A stretch of 64,000 nt of DNA, taken from positions 1 through 64,000 of the forward strand of contig NZ_VMYE01000009.1 of the NCBI RefSeq assembly GCF_007655255.1, written 5' to 3'. The notes under the pieces were generated by a model. The model saw only the letters and a list, made by a program, of their open reading frames with translations. It had not been told where the DNA came from and searched no databases. A program made the position numbers and the translations under genes. The stretch comes from Extensimonas perlucida (GTDB lineage: Bacteria; Pseudomonadota; Gammaproteobacteria; Burkholderiales; Burkholderiaceae_C). Of the stretch, positions 16,126 to 24,882 are shown piece by piece. Positions within the stretch are counted from its first letter, which is position 1; the number at the start of each line of letters is the position of its first letter.

Positions 16126-17334
16126 TCAGATGCGCTCGATGATGGTGGCGGTGCCCATGCCGGCGCCCACGCACAGCGTGACCAGGCCGGTGGAGAGGTT
16201 GCGGCGCTCGAGTTCATCGAGCACGGTGCCCAGGATCATTCCGCCCGTGGCGCCGAGCGGGTGCCCCATGGCGATGGCGCCGCCATTGACGTTCATCTTG
16301 TCGTGCGGCACGTCCATCACGTCCATGAAGCGCAGCACCACCGCGGCAAAGGCTTCGTTGAGCTCGTACAGGTCGATGTCCGAGGCCTTCATGCCCGCGA
16401 GCTTGAGCGCCTTTTCGGCTGAATATGAAGGCCCGGTCAGCATGATGGTGGGCTCGCTGCCGATCGAGGCGAAGGCACGGATGCGCGCCCGCGGCTTGAG
16501 GCCCAGGCGCTGGCCGACCTCGGCGTTGCCGATCAGCACGGCCGAGGCGCCATCGACGATGCCCGACGAATTGCCCGCGTGGTGCACGTGGGTGATGCGC
16601 TCGAGCGTGGGGTAGCGCTGCAGCGCCACTCCGTCGAAGCCATATTGCTCGCCCTGCACCTTGAACGAAGGTTCGAGCTTGGCGAGCGACTCCAGCGTGG
16701 TGTCGGGGCGCATGTGCTCGTCGTGGTCGAGCACCACGCAGCCGTTGACGTCTTTCACGGGCACGATGGACTTGGCGAAGCGCTTTTCTGCCCAGGCTTG
16801 CGCGGCGCGGCGCTGGCTCTCGACGGCGTAGCGGTCGAGGTCTGCGCGGCTGTAGCCGTACAGGGTCGCGATGAGGTCGGCCGAAATCCCTTGCGGCACG
16901 AAGTAGGTCGGGATGGCCACGGCCGGATCGACGGCCCAGGCGCCGCCGCTCGTACCCATGGGCACGCGGCCCATGCTTTCGATGCCGCCGCCTATGACTA
17001 GCGGGGACTGGCCCGACATGACCTTGGCTGCAGCCATGTTGCAGGCTTCGAGCCCGGACGCGCAATAGCGGTTGATCTGCACGCCCGCCACGCTCTGGTC
17101 GTAGCCCGCCGTGATGACGGCCACGCGCGCGATGTTCGCACCCTGTTCGGCTGCGGGTTCGACGCAGCCAAGAATCACGTCATCGACCAGTGCGGTGTCG
17201 AGCTGGTTGCGGTCGCGCAGCGCCTGTAGCGCCGTGATGGCGAGTTGGATCGGCGTCGTGCCGTGCAGGGCGCCGGAACTGCGGCCCTTGCCGCGCGGGG
17301 TGCGCACGGCGTCGTAGATGAAGGCTTCGGTCAT
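16126..17334 (-). CDS. Acetyl-CoA acyltransferase (thiolase)
   Basis: The 402-residue thiolase has the nucleophile Cys in NRYCASGLE (C91), the His loop GGAIAMGHPLGATG and the second Cys in LCVGAGMG (about 388). It cleaves 3-ketoacyl-CoA to acetyl-CoA plus a shortened acyl-CoA. It is followed immediately by the FadB-like gene, forming the thiolysis/hydration/oxidation set of this operon. The start at 17334 (MTEAFIYDAVRTPRG) agrees with family N-termini. Confidence 0.93.
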   Translation of the reverse strand: MTEAFIYDAVRTPRGKGRSSGALHGTTPIQLAITALQALRDRNQLDTALVDDVILGCVEPAAEQGANIARVAVITAGYDQSVAGVQINRYCASGLEACNMAAAKVMSGQSPLVIGGGIESMGRVPMGTSGGAWAVDPAVAIPTYFVPQGISADLIATLYGYSRADLDRYAVESQRRAAQAWAEKRFAKSIVPVKDVNGCVVLDHDEHMRPDTTLESLAKLEPSFKVQGEQYGFDGVALQRYPTLERITHVHHAGNSSGIVDGASAVLIGNAEVGQRLGLKPRARIRAFASIGSEPTIMLTGPSYSAEKALKLAGMKASDIDLYELNEAFAAVVLRFMDVMDVPHDKMNVNGGAIAMGHPLGATGGMILGTVLDELERRNLSTGLVTLCVGAGMGTATIIERI

Positions 17335-17370
17335 GGTGGGGGTTTCCTCAAAGGTGGATGGCGGGTGCTG

Positions 17371-18507
17371 TCAGAGCGTGCGGCCGATGATTTCTTTCAT
17401 GATTTCGTTCGTGCCGCCGTAGATGCGCGAGACGCGTGTATCGGCAAAGGCGCGGGCAATCGGGTATTCCCACATGTAGCCGAAGCCGCCGAACATCTGC
17501 AGGCATTGATCGACGATCTTGCAGTGCAGGTCGGTCGTCCAGTATTTGGCCATGGCCGCGGTGGCGGCGTCGAGCTGGCCCTGCAGCAGCAATTCGAGCA
17601 ATTTGTCGACGAACACGCGCGCGACCTGCACCTCGGTCTTGATCTCGGCGAGCTTGAAACGGTTGTGCTGGAAGTCGATCACGGGCTGGCCGAAGACCTT
17701 GCGTTCCTTGGTGTAGGCAAGCGTCCAGTCAAGCGCGGCCTCGGCGCCTGCGGCTGCGCCGATCGCGATCTGCATGCGCTCCCAGGCGAGCTCCTGCATG
17801 AGCAGGAAAAAGCCCTTGCCTTCGCCGCCCAGGATGTTGCTCACGGGCACGCGCACGTTGTCGAAAAAGAGCTCCGAAGTGTCCTGTGCCTTCATGCCGA
17901 TTTTTTCGAGGTTGCGCCCGCGCTGAAAACCGGGGCGGTTCGTCTCGACGAGCACCAGCGAGGTGCCTTTGGCCCCTTTGGTGGGGTCAGTCTTGGTGAC
18001 CACGATCACCACGTCGGCGTTCTGGCCGTTGGTGATGAAGGTTTTCTGGCCGTTGATGACGAGCTCGTCGCCTTCGCGCAGTGCCTGCGTGCGCACGGCC
18101 TGCAGGTCGCTGCCGGCGCCGGGTTCGGTCATGGCGATGGCGCCTATGGCTTCGCCTGTGGCCATCTTGGGCAGCCAGGTTTTTTTCTGCTCCTCGGTGC
18201 CGTAGGCCAGGATGTAGGGCGCGACGATGTCGGAATGCAGGCCAAAGCCCAGGCCGCTGGTGCCGGTGCGCGCAACTTCCTCGATCAGCACGGCGCTGTG
18301 CAGGCGCGTGCCGCCGCCACCGCCGTACTGCTCGGGAATCGCCGGGCACAGCAGGCCCGCAGCCCCGGCCTTACGCCAGACTTCGCGCGGCACTATGCCT
18401 TGCTCTTCCCAGGCGGCGTGGTGCGGGAGGACTTCTTCTTCGATAAAGCGACGCGCCTGGTCGCGGAAAAGTTCATGTTCTTCTTGAAAGATGGTGCGAG
18501 CGAGCAT
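17371..18507 (-). CDS. Acyl-CoA dehydrogenase (first gene of the minus-strand operon)
   Basis: The 378-residue enzyme carries MTEPGAGSD (126-134), FGGFGYMWEYPIAR and a C-terminal RIYGGTNEIMKEIIGRTL. Its Glu in LAWERMQIA (E243) occupies the isovaleryl-type catalytic position, and the C-terminal position is Gly-Gly-Thr. It is the promoter-proximal gene of a run of about 12 genes and is divergent from the TetR gene across a 92-base gap. That placement makes it the probable first target of that regulator. It resembles long-chain and branched-chain acyl-CoA dehydrogenases of proteobacteria. Confidence 0.92.
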   Translation of the reverse strand: MLARTIFQEEHELFRDQARRFIEEEVLPHHAAWEEQGIVPREVWRKAGAAGLLCPAIPEQYGGGGGTRLHSAVLIEEVARTGTSGLGFGLHSDIVAPYILAYGTEEQKKTWLPKMATGEAIGAIAMTEPGAGSDLQAVRTQALREGDELVINGQKTFITNGQNADVVIVVTKTDPTKGAKGTSLVLVETNRPGFQRGRNLEKIGMKAQDTSELFFDNVRVPVSNILGGEGKGFFLLMQELAWERMQIAIGAAAGAEAALDWTLAYTKERKVFGQPVIDFQHNRFKLAEIKTEVQVARVFVDKLLELLLQGQLDAATAAMAKYWTTDLHCKIVDQCLQMFGGFGYMWEYPIARAFADTRVSRIYGGTNEIMKEIIGRTL

Positions 18508-18562
18508 GGCAGTCCAGCTGGGTTTGAAGGGTGGTCGGGGAATTGATCAATCCAAACAAGAT

Positions 18563-18580
18563 CAATCAAACGCTTGTTAG
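18563..18580. promoter_or_regulatory. Candidate TetR operator between divergent operons
   Basis: CAATCAAACGCTTGTTAG reads as an imperfect 18-bp palindrome (12 of 18 positions symmetric). It lies in the 92-base gap between the divergent acyl-CoA dehydrogenase and TetR genes, 20 bases ahead of the TetR start codon. The half CGCTTGTTAG recurs in part at 22741 (CTAACAA). The position suits autorepression and control of both arms. No convincing -35/-10 pair could be placed. Confidence 0.4.
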
Positions 18581-18599
18581 TTGTGCTAAAGTTTATACC

Positions 18600-19223
18600 A
18601 TGAAAAAGACCGCTGCAGACGACCAGACCCCTGCGCCAACGCGGAAAGAGGAAATTCTTTCCGCAGCCGCGAGCCTGTTTCGGCGGCAGGGCTTCGAGCG
18701 TACCTCGGTGCGCGAAATCGCTCAGGTGCTGGGCATGACCTCGGGCTCCTTGTTTTATCACTTCGCGTCCAAAGAAGACCTGCTCGTGATGATCATGGAG
18801 GAAGGCTTGCGCGATATCACGCAGGCAGTGCGCCAGGCGCAGGCGGAGCATCAGCGCCTGCCGGAGCGCCTGCTCGCCATGGTGCATCAGCATCTGGCAG
18901 CGCTGCTCGGGCCGCGGCTCGACGCCATGACGGTGCTGCTCTACGAATGGCGCAGCCTCTCGCCCGAAGCCCAGCAGCGCATCCTGGCCTTGCGCGATGC
19001 GTACGAGGTCTTGTGGACCGAATCCCTGACCGAAGCCGCGCAGCTAGGCCTCGTGGACCCGGACGTTGCGCTGGTGCGCCAGACATTGCTGGGCGCACTC
19101 AACTGGTCGGCGCAGTGGTATAGGCCCGGTGGAAGGCTGGGAATCCATGCGCTGGCCGAACGCATGTTTGTTATGCTTTTCCCGAAGATGCGGCTTGGGT
19201 TCGAGCATGCTGCTGCGGCGTAG
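18600..19223 (+). CDS. TetR-family transcriptional regulator
   Basis: The 207-residue protein has the TetR N-terminal helix-turn-helix (about 20-65: TSVREIAQVLGMTSGSLFYH), followed by a helical ligand domain with LGALNWSAQWYRPGG, typical of TetR repressors of acyl-CoA metabolism. The likely inducers are acyl-CoA esters, by analogy with that group. The gene is divergent from the minus-strand catabolic operon and 113 bases upstream of an acyl-CoA ligase. The start at 18600 (MKKTAADDQ) was chosen because the frame upstream crosses the putative operator and is not family-like. Confidence 0.9.
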   Translation: MKKTAADDQTPAPTRKEEILSAAASLFRRQGFERTSVREIAQVLGMTSGSLFYHFASKEDLLVMIMEEGLRDITQAVRQAQAEHQRLPERLLAMVHQHLAALLGPRLDAMTVLLYEWRSLSPEAQQRILALRDAYEVLWTESLTEAAQLGLVDPDVALVRQTLLGALNWSAQWYRPGGRLGIHALAERMFVMLFPKMRLGFEHAAAA

Positions 19224-19336
19224 CAGCCCCAAATGAATTGCCTGCTTTGCCGCAGGCACCCGTTCCTCCCCGCATCCTTATTTCCCCTTGCCGCTATTGC
19301 GGTCCCATTCTCTTAATCCATAGGAGACAAATAGAA

Positions 19337-20965
19337 ATGCAGAAGTCCAGCATCCCCTCGACCATGATGCAGGTGCCCCTGTCGCTCAACCATTTTCTGG
19401 AGCGCGCCGGGGTTTATCACGGTAAAAGCGAGATCGTCTCGCGCCTGCCGGACAAGTCTTTGCACCGCTACACCTACGCAGACTTCCACCGCCGCGCCAA
19501 GGCGCTCGCCGAGGTGCTGGTGAAGGCAGGCATCCAGCCCGGCGACCGCGTGGCCACGCTGATGTGGAACCACTATGCGCATCTCGAGTGCTACTTCGGC
19601 ATTCCCGCATCGGGCGCAGTGATGCACAACCTCAATCTGCGCCTGTTCCCGCACGACATCGCGTTCATCGTGAACCACGCGAAGGATCGTTTTCTGCTCG
19701 TCGATGACGTGCTGCTGCCGCTGCTCGCGCAGTTTGCCAAGGACGTGAACTTCGAGCGCATCATCGTCGTGCCGCTCACGGGCCAGCCCGTGCCCGCGCC
19801 CTACGAAGACTATGAAAAGTTCATTGGCGCAGCCACGGGCGACTTTCAATACGTCGAGCTCGACGAAAACGCGCCCTGCGGCATGTGCTACACCTCGGGT
19901 ACCACGGGCAACCCCAAGGGCGTCGTGTATTCGCACCGTTCCACGGTGCTGCACTCGCTCGTCGCGGCCTTGCCTGGCGGGATCAGCATCTCCGGCAGCG
20001 ACGTCGTGGTGCCGGTGGTGCCCATGTTCCACGCCAACGCCTGGGGTTTGCCCTTTGTGGCCACGTTCATGGGCGCGAAACAGGTGTTCCCGGGGCCGCA
20101 CCTGGATTCGGAATCGCTGCTCGACCTGTACCAGCGCGAGCGTGTCACGGTGACCGGCGGCGTGCCCACGATCTGGTTGTCGCTGCTGCAAACCTTGCGC
20201 ACCAATCCTGGCAAATACGACTTGGTGCCAGGCATGCGCATGCTCGTGGGCGGCTCGGCGGCGCCAGAAACCTTGTTCCGCGGCTTCGATGAGTTTGGCC
20301 TGGTGGTCGGCACGGCATGGGGCATGACCGAAACCTCGCCGCTGGGCACCGTTTCGGCGCTCAAGCCCTGGATGCAGGCGTTGCCCAAAGACCAGCAATA
20401 CGCTTACCGCATCAAGCAAGGCATGGCGGCACCGCTCGTGGACATCCGCCTCGTGGGCGACGAGGGCGAGGTGCCATGGGATGGCAAGTCGGTCGGTGAA
20501 ATCCAGGTGCGCGGCCCCTGGATCACGGGCAGCTACCACGAAATGCCCGTGAGCGAGGCCAACTTCACCGCCGACGGCTGGCTGCGCACCGGCGATGTGG
20601 GCACCATAGACCCCGAGGGCTTTTTGCAACTCACCGACCGCACCAAGGACTTGATCAAGTCCGGCGGCGAATGGATCAGCTCGGTCGATCTCGAAAACAA
20701 CCTGATGGGCCACCCGGCGGTGCTCGAAGCGGCCGTGATCGCCGTGCCGCACCCGCGCTGGGCCGAGCGCCCGCTCGCCGTGGTGGTGCTGCGCCCCGGC
20801 CACAGCGCGACGGCGGATGATCTGCGCGACCACCTGGCCAAGACCTATGCGAAGTGGCAATTGCCCGACGCCTTCGTGTTCGTCAACGAAATTCCGCGCA
20901 CTTCGACGGGCAAGTTCCTCAAGACCAAGCTGCGCGAGATGTACAAAGACTGGAAGTGGGAGTAG
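19337..20965 (+). CDS. Fatty-acid/medium-chain acyl-CoA ligase (AMP-forming)
   Basis: This 542-residue adenylate-forming enzyme has the P-loop [11 protein letters not shown] (185-195), the adenine motif [23 protein letters not shown], the hinge [13 protein letters not shown] and a C-terminal TSTGKFLKT with the catalytic Lys. It activates a carboxylic acid to its CoA thioester with ATP. It is a paralogue of the AlkK-like ligase at 53501-55141. A ribosome binding site (AGGAGA, 19322-19327) fixes the start at 19337. It probably supplies substrate to both catabolic arms. Confidence 0.9.
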   Translation: MQKSSIPSTMMQVPLSLNHFLERAGVYHGKSEIVSRLPDKSLHRYTYADFHRRAKALAEVLVKAGIQPGDRVATLMWNHYAHLECYFGIPASGAVMHNLNLRLFPHDIAFIVNHAKDRFLLVDDVLLPLLAQFAKDVNFERIIVVPLTGQPVPAPYEDYEKFIGAATGDFQYVELDENAPCGMCYTSGTTGNPKGVVYSHRSTVLHSLVAALPGGISISGSDVVVPVVPMFHANAWGLPFVATFMGAKQVFPGPHLDSESLLDLYQRERVTVTGGVPTIWLSLLQTLRTNPGKYDLVPGMRMLVGGSAAPETLFRGFDEFGLVVGTAWGMTETSPLGTVSALKPWMQALPKDQQYAYRIKQGMAAPLVDIRLVGDEGEVPWDGKSVGEIQVRGPWITGSYHEMPVSEANFTADGWLRTGDVGTIDPEGFLQLTDRTKDLIKSGGEWISSVDLENNLMGHPAVLEAAVIAVPHPRWAERPLAVVVLRPGHSATADDLRDHLAKTYAKWQLPDAFVFVNEIPRTSTGKFLKTKLREMYKDWKWE

Positions 20966-21078
20966 CACAAGCCTCAAAAACACCTCTTGCGCGCAAAATT
21001 CCTGCATCTCTTTGAAAACGAGGCAGGATGAGGCTCCTTCCCGGAGCGAATGAGAAACCCAAAAAGGAGACACGACCC

Positions 21079-22683
21079 ATGGTCACTTCGACAACATCCC
21101 CTTCCACACCCGTCACCCAGGGCGTGCCGCCGCCGGGCGCGATTGCGCGCGTGACGATTGGCGACTTTCTGCGCCGCTCGGCGGCGCGCGATCCGCACAA
21201 AACCATGTTCGTGCTCGGCAAACAGCGCATGAGCTACGGCGAGTTCAACGATCAAGTCACGCGCTGCGCCAATGCGTTGCTGGCGCAAGGGCTCACGCGC
21301 GGCGATCGTGTCGCGACGCTGTGCAACAACTCGCTTGAATTCCTCATCGCGATGTTCGGTATTCACCGCGCGGGGTTGATCTGGGTGCCGATCAACACCG
21401 GCTTGGGGGTGGATGATGTGAACTACATCATCGAGCACTCCGAAGCGCGCTTCGCGCTCGTCGATGCGCCCTTGTATGCACGCCCCGAAGTGCGCGCCGC
21501 GCTTGAGGCGCAACCGGGGCGTGGCTGGGTGCTAGAGGGTGAAGGTTCAGGGTCTTTTTCGGCCTTTGCGCATGCCCTTGCTGCGCAATCAGCTATCGAA
21601 ACGGAAGTGGAAATCCACGACCGCGACGTGGCGCAGATCATGTACACCAGCGGCACCACAGGGCGCCCCAAGGGCGTGATGCAAAGCCATCTGTCCGTCG
21701 TCATGGCCGCGATGAACAACGCGATCGAGTTTGGCCTGTGGCGCGATGCCGTGAACATCGCCGTGCTGCCGCTGTTCCACTGCGCCCAGCACACGCTGAT
21801 GTGCGGCGTGCTGGCCGCAGGCGGCACGGTGATCGTGATGCGCTCCTTCGACCCTGGCGCCGTGCTCGACGCCATAGAGAACGAGCGTGTGACTTTTCTG
21901 GTCGGCCTGCCGCTGATGCACCAGGCCATCCTGGACCACCCCTCGCGGCCTGGGCGCGATCTTTCGAGCCTGCGCATGTGCGTGTATGCGATGGCGCCCA
22001 TGCCCGAGACGCTGCTGCGCCGCTTGATCGCCGAAATCTGCCCGAACTACGCGCTCGGCACGGGCCAGACGGAGATGTATCCATTGACCTTGGCGTTCCG
22101 TCCCGAAGAGCAGTTGCGGCGTTTCGGCTCTTATTGGGGCGTGAGCGCGCTGATCAACGACACTGCCGTGATGGACGACCAGGGCAATATCCTCGGCCCC
22201 AACGAGGTCGGCGAGATCGTGCACCGCGGCCCGAACGTCATGGAGGGTTACTACAAAAACCCTGAAGCCACGGCTGAGTCGCGTGCCTTCGGCTGGCACC
22301 ACACGGGCGACCTTGGCATGTGGATAGACGGGCAGATGATGTTCCGCGACCGCAAGAAGGACATGATCAAGACCGGCGGCGAAAATGTGCCTTCGGTCAA
22401 GGTCGAGGCCGTGCTGCTGCGCCACCCGGCCGTTGCCAATGCGGCTGCGGTGGGCTTGCCGCACCAGCGCTGGATCGAAGCCGTGACGGCCTTCGTCATG
22501 CTCAAGCCTGGCGCGCAGGTCGATGAGGCCAGCTTGATCGCGCACTGCAAGGAGCACCTGGGCGCGTTCGAGGTGCCCAAGGCGATCCGCATCGTCGATG
22601 CGCTGCCCATGACATCGACAGGCAAGGTGCAAAAGCACCCGCTGCGCGACAAGTATCGTCACCTGTACGAATCGGAAAACTGA
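21079..22683 (+). CDS. AMP-dependent acyl-CoA ligase
   Basis: The 534-residue ligase has YTSGTTGRPKG, the A5 motif YALGTGQTEMYP, the motif HTGDLGMW, the hinge DRKKDMIKTGGENV and a C-terminal TSTGKVQKHPL. It belongs to the broad FadD/CaiC-like group; the acid is not predictable. AAAGGAG at 21063-21069 supports the start. Residues about 159-175 (SFSAFAHALAAQSAIE) coincide with a decayed copy of the family repeat, apparently accepted as an in-frame insertion in a linker between subdomains. It lies 113 bases after the previous ligase and is followed by a hairpin at 22705. Confidence 0.9.
   Translation: MVTSTTSPSTPVTQGVPPPGAIARVTIGDFLRRSAARDPHKTMFVLGKQRMSYGEFNDQVTRCANALLAQGLTRGDRVATLCNNSLEFLIAMFGIHRAGLIWVPINTGLGVDDVNYIIEHSEARFALVDAPLYARPEVRAALEAQPGRGWVLEGEGSGSFSAFAHALAAQSAIETEVEIHDRDVAQIMYTSGTTGRPKGVMQSHLSVVMAAMNNAIEFGLWRDAVNIAVLPLFHCAQHTLMCGVLAAGGTVIVMRSFDPGAVLDAIENERVTFLVGLPLMHQAILDHPSRPGRDLSSLRMCVYAMAPMPETLLRRLIAEICPNYALGTGQTEMYPLTLAFRPEEQLRRFGSYWGVSALINDTAVMDDQGNILGPNEVGEIVHRGPNVMEGYYKNPEATAESRAFGWHHTGDLGMWIDGQMMFRDRKKDMIKTGGENVPSVKVEAVLLRHPAVANAAAVGLPHQRWIEAVTAFVMLKPGAQVDEASLIAHCKEHLGAFEVPKAIRIVDALPMTSTGKVQKHPLRDKYRHLYESEN
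21553..21602 (-). repeat. Comamonadaceae-type repeat inside a ligase gene, copy 4
   Basis: The stretch from TCTTTTTCGGCCTTTGCGC to GCGCAATCAGCTATCGAAAC follows the reverse family consensus (TTTTCGGCCTCTAGCGCTT ... AAGCGCAAGCAGCTATCAAA) at most conserved positions. It is translated in frame as part of the ligase, so it is either an ancient insertion or a chance resemblance; the shared ends favour insertion. Confidence 0.45.
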
Positions 22684-22704
22684 GCCAGCGGTTTGCCGCG
22701 CCCT

Positions 22705-22727
22705 CCCTTCGTTTTTGTAGCGAAGGG
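22705..22727 (+). terminator. Hairpin after acyl-CoA ligase gene (weak terminator)
   Basis: CCCTTCG (22705-22711) and CGAAGGG (22721-22727) form a perfect 7-bp stem, 22 bases past the ligase stop codon. No T-run follows, so it is at best a weak terminator or an mRNA 3'-end stabiliser. Confidence 0.35.
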
Positions 22728-22736
22728 AAGTGGAAA

Positions 22737-22763
22737 CCTAACTAACAACTGTTCTGCTAACAT
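22737..22763 (+). promoter_or_regulatory. Possible promoter/operator ahead of the enoyl-CoA hydratase
   Basis: The stretch CTAACTAACAACTGTTC is followed by GCTAACAT. CTAACAA repeats half of the operator-like palindrome at 18563-18580. GCTAACAT resembles a -10 box and recurs ahead of the ligase at 53501. No -35 match was found. It lies in the 181-base gap after the ligase, where a new transcript could begin. Confidence 0.25.
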
Positions 22764-22864
22764 AGCGGCTCCCGGGCGCTGCAAAGGCATTGCGTGCATT
22801 GCCAGCCTGCCGGGTGTCTTGGTCGTTTCGTTTTTCATTCCGTACGCGCCACCGAAAGCTCCCC

Positions 22865-23647
22865 ATGTCCGCCCAAGCCCCCATTTTGTTCAGCACCGAC
22901 GCCGATGGCATAGGCACGCTCACACTCAACCGCCCCGACCAGCTCAACGCCTTCGACATGGACATGGTCGATGCCTGGCGTGCGGCACTGGAAGCGGCGG
23001 AGGCCGACGAGCGCGTCAAAGTCATCGTCGTCACGGGCGCGGGGCGTGCGTTTTGCGCAGGCGGCGATTTTGCCGAGATGGCCAAGTTCAGCGGCATGGA
23101 CAGCATGGCGCGCAAGGATTTTCTCTACCGCCATGTGCACCGCATCGCGCTGGTGCTGGAGCGCATGGAAAAGCCCGTAATTGCGGCGATCAACGGTGCG
23201 GCGCGCGGGGCCGGCTGCGACATGGCGCTGATGTGCGACATCCGCATCATGGCCAACTCGGCCACGCTGGCCGAGAGCTACATCAACATCGGCCTCATGG
23301 CGGGCGACGCCGGCGCGTGGTTTTTGCCACGCCTCATAGGCACGGCGCGCGCGCTCGAGCTGTTCTGGACCGGGCGCGTGGTGGGTGCCGAAGAGGCCGA
23401 GCGCATCGGCATGGTGAACCGCGCGGTGCCCGATGCGCAGCTGCTGCCAGCCACCTACGAACTCGCGCGCACCATTGCCTCCAAGTCGCAGCAGGCCGTG
23501 CGCTTTTTCCGCCGCGCCGTCTATCAAAGCCAGACCATGGCGCTGGCCACGCACCTGGACATGGTGTCTTCGCACATGGCCGTGCTCGAAGACACGCCCG
23601 AGCACCGTGCGGGCATCGCCGCCTTTTTCGAGCGCACCAAAAAATAA
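22865..23647 (+). CDS. Enoyl-CoA hydratase/isomerase family protein
   Basis: The 260-residue crotonase-fold protein has TGAGRAFCAGGDF (oxyanion hole) and AARGAGCDMALMCD. The second motif reads GLMAGDAGAWFLPRLIG, where most hydratases have GLxPExGGTQRL. The usual second catalytic Glu is therefore replaced by Asp in a different setting, so isomerase, hydrolase or specialised hydratase activity is possible. The start at 22865 matches family N-termini; the 75 bases of open frame upstream do not. The CoA-transferase follows after 13 bases. Confidence 0.85.
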   Translation: MSAQAPILFSTDADGIGTLTLNRPDQLNAFDMDMVDAWRAALEAAEADERVKVIVVTGAGRAFCAGGDFAEMAKFSGMDSMARKDFLYRHVHRIALVLERMEKPVIAAINGAARGAGCDMALMCDIRIMANSATLAESYINIGLMAGDAGAWFLPRLIGTARALELFWTGRVVGAEEAERIGMVNRAVPDAQLLPATYELARTIASKSQQAVRFFRRAVYQSQTMALATHLDMVSSHMAVLEDTPEHRAGIAAFFERTKK

Positions 23648-23660
23648 GGCGGGCCAGCGC

Positions 23661-24878
23661 ATGCAAGGTGTTTTACACGGTATCACCGTTCTCGATCTCT
23701 CGCGCCTGATCGCGGGCCCTTATGCCGCGATGGTGCTCGCGGACCTCGGCGCGCGCGTCATCAAGGTCGAGGCATTGGCGGGCGAAGAAGGGCGGCATTT
23801 CGGCCCCCCTTTTTACGGCGAGGACAGCGTCACCTTCGTCAACTGCAACCGCGGCAAGGAATCCATCGCGCTCGACCTGCGCAAGCCCGAGGGGCGCGAG
23901 GTGCTGCACCGCCTGATCCGCCAAGCGCACGTGCTGGTGCACAACTTCCGCCCCGACTTCGCCGAAAAGCAGGGCCTGACTTATGAAGACGTGCGCGCCA
24001 TCCACCCGGGCATCATTTATTACATGGTGAGTGCCTTTGGCGAGCAGACCGCGTACCGCCTGCGCCCGGCAGTGGACAGCGTGGTGCAAGGCATGGCCGG
24101 CGCCTTTTACGCGAGCGGCGAAGAGGGCGATTCGCCCATACGCATTGGCTTGCCCGTGATCGACGTAGTGTCGGGCATGTGCGGCGCGCTCGGCGTGCTC
24201 ACTGCCGTGATGCACTGGCAAAAGACCGGCGAAGGCCAGCGCGTGGAGCTCTCGCTGGCCGACACCATCCTCAACATCATGGCCAACAAATTCGGCGAAC
24301 TCGCCGTGACGCACCATGAGCCCGTGCGCTCGGTGAATCTGCCGATCGCCGTGCCGAGCCGGCATTTCTGCGCCGCTGACGGTGCCTGGTTCAGCGTCTC
24401 GGTGGTCAACGAAGGGGCCTTCAAGCGCTTCTGCGCGGTACTCGAAAAACCTGAGTGGCTCAGCGACGAGCGCTATCACAACAATACCGCGCGCATCCGC
24501 CACAGCAAAGAGTTGCTCGCCGAACTCGAGGCGATCTTTCGCACCCGTGTGGCGCACGAGTGGGTGGACGCGTTCGACGCCGCCGACATCCCCTGCGGCC
24601 CGGTGAACACCGTCGCGCAGGCCATGGCCGATCCGGTGCTTGCTGGGCGTTTCGTGCAGCATCCGCAAATGCCGGGTTACCCCTTGATCCCCTTCCCGGC
24701 GCAGCCTGCTGCGGGCATGCGCAAGCTGGACAGCATGGCGCCGCCGCCCGCCTTGGGCCAGCACACGGCGGCCGTGCTCAGCGAATTGGGTTATGCACAG
24801 CCCGATATCGAACGCCTGGCCGCGGCCGGCGTGGTGCGGCTTGGGAGTGCGGCACAAAAAACCCCTGAGGAGAAGTGA
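23661..24878 (+). CDS. CaiB/BaiF family (type III) CoA-transferase
   Basis: The 405-residue protein starts MQGVLHGITVLDLSRLIAGPYAAM and has the family order of motifs: LADLGARVIKVE, NRGKESIALDL and the catalytic Asp in GLPVIDVVSGM. It moves CoA between acyl-CoA and a free acid without ATP. It lies between an enoyl-CoA hydratase and acetoacetyl-CoA synthetase, with gaps of 13 and 4 bases, so all three are probably cotranscribed. A second family member is at 29008-30183. Donor and acceptor are unknown. Confidence 0.9.
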   Translation: MQGVLHGITVLDLSRLIAGPYAAMVLADLGARVIKVEALAGEEGRHFGPPFYGEDSVTFVNCNRGKESIALDLRKPEGREVLHRLIRQAHVLVHNFRPDFAEKQGLTYEDVRAIHPGIIYYMVSAFGEQTAYRLRPAVDSVVQGMAGAFYASGEEGDSPIRIGLPVIDVVSGMCGALGVLTAVMHWQKTGEGQRVELSLADTILNIMANKFGELAVTHHEPVRSVNLPIAVPSRHFCAADGAWFSVSVVNEGAFKRFCAVLEKPEWLSDERYHNNTARIRHSKELLAELEAIFRTRVAHEWVDAFDAADIPCGPVNTVAQAMADPVLAGRFVQHPQMPGYPLIPFPAQPAAGMRKLDSMAPPPALGQHTAAVLSELGYAQPDIERLAAAGVVRLGSAAQKTPEEK

Positions 24879-24882
24879 CACG

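Noticed and set aside
19238-19257. TGCCTGC/GCAGGCA hairpin after the TetR gene as terminator
   Set aside because: The stem is short, has no T-run, and the downstream ligase may be read from the same transcript.
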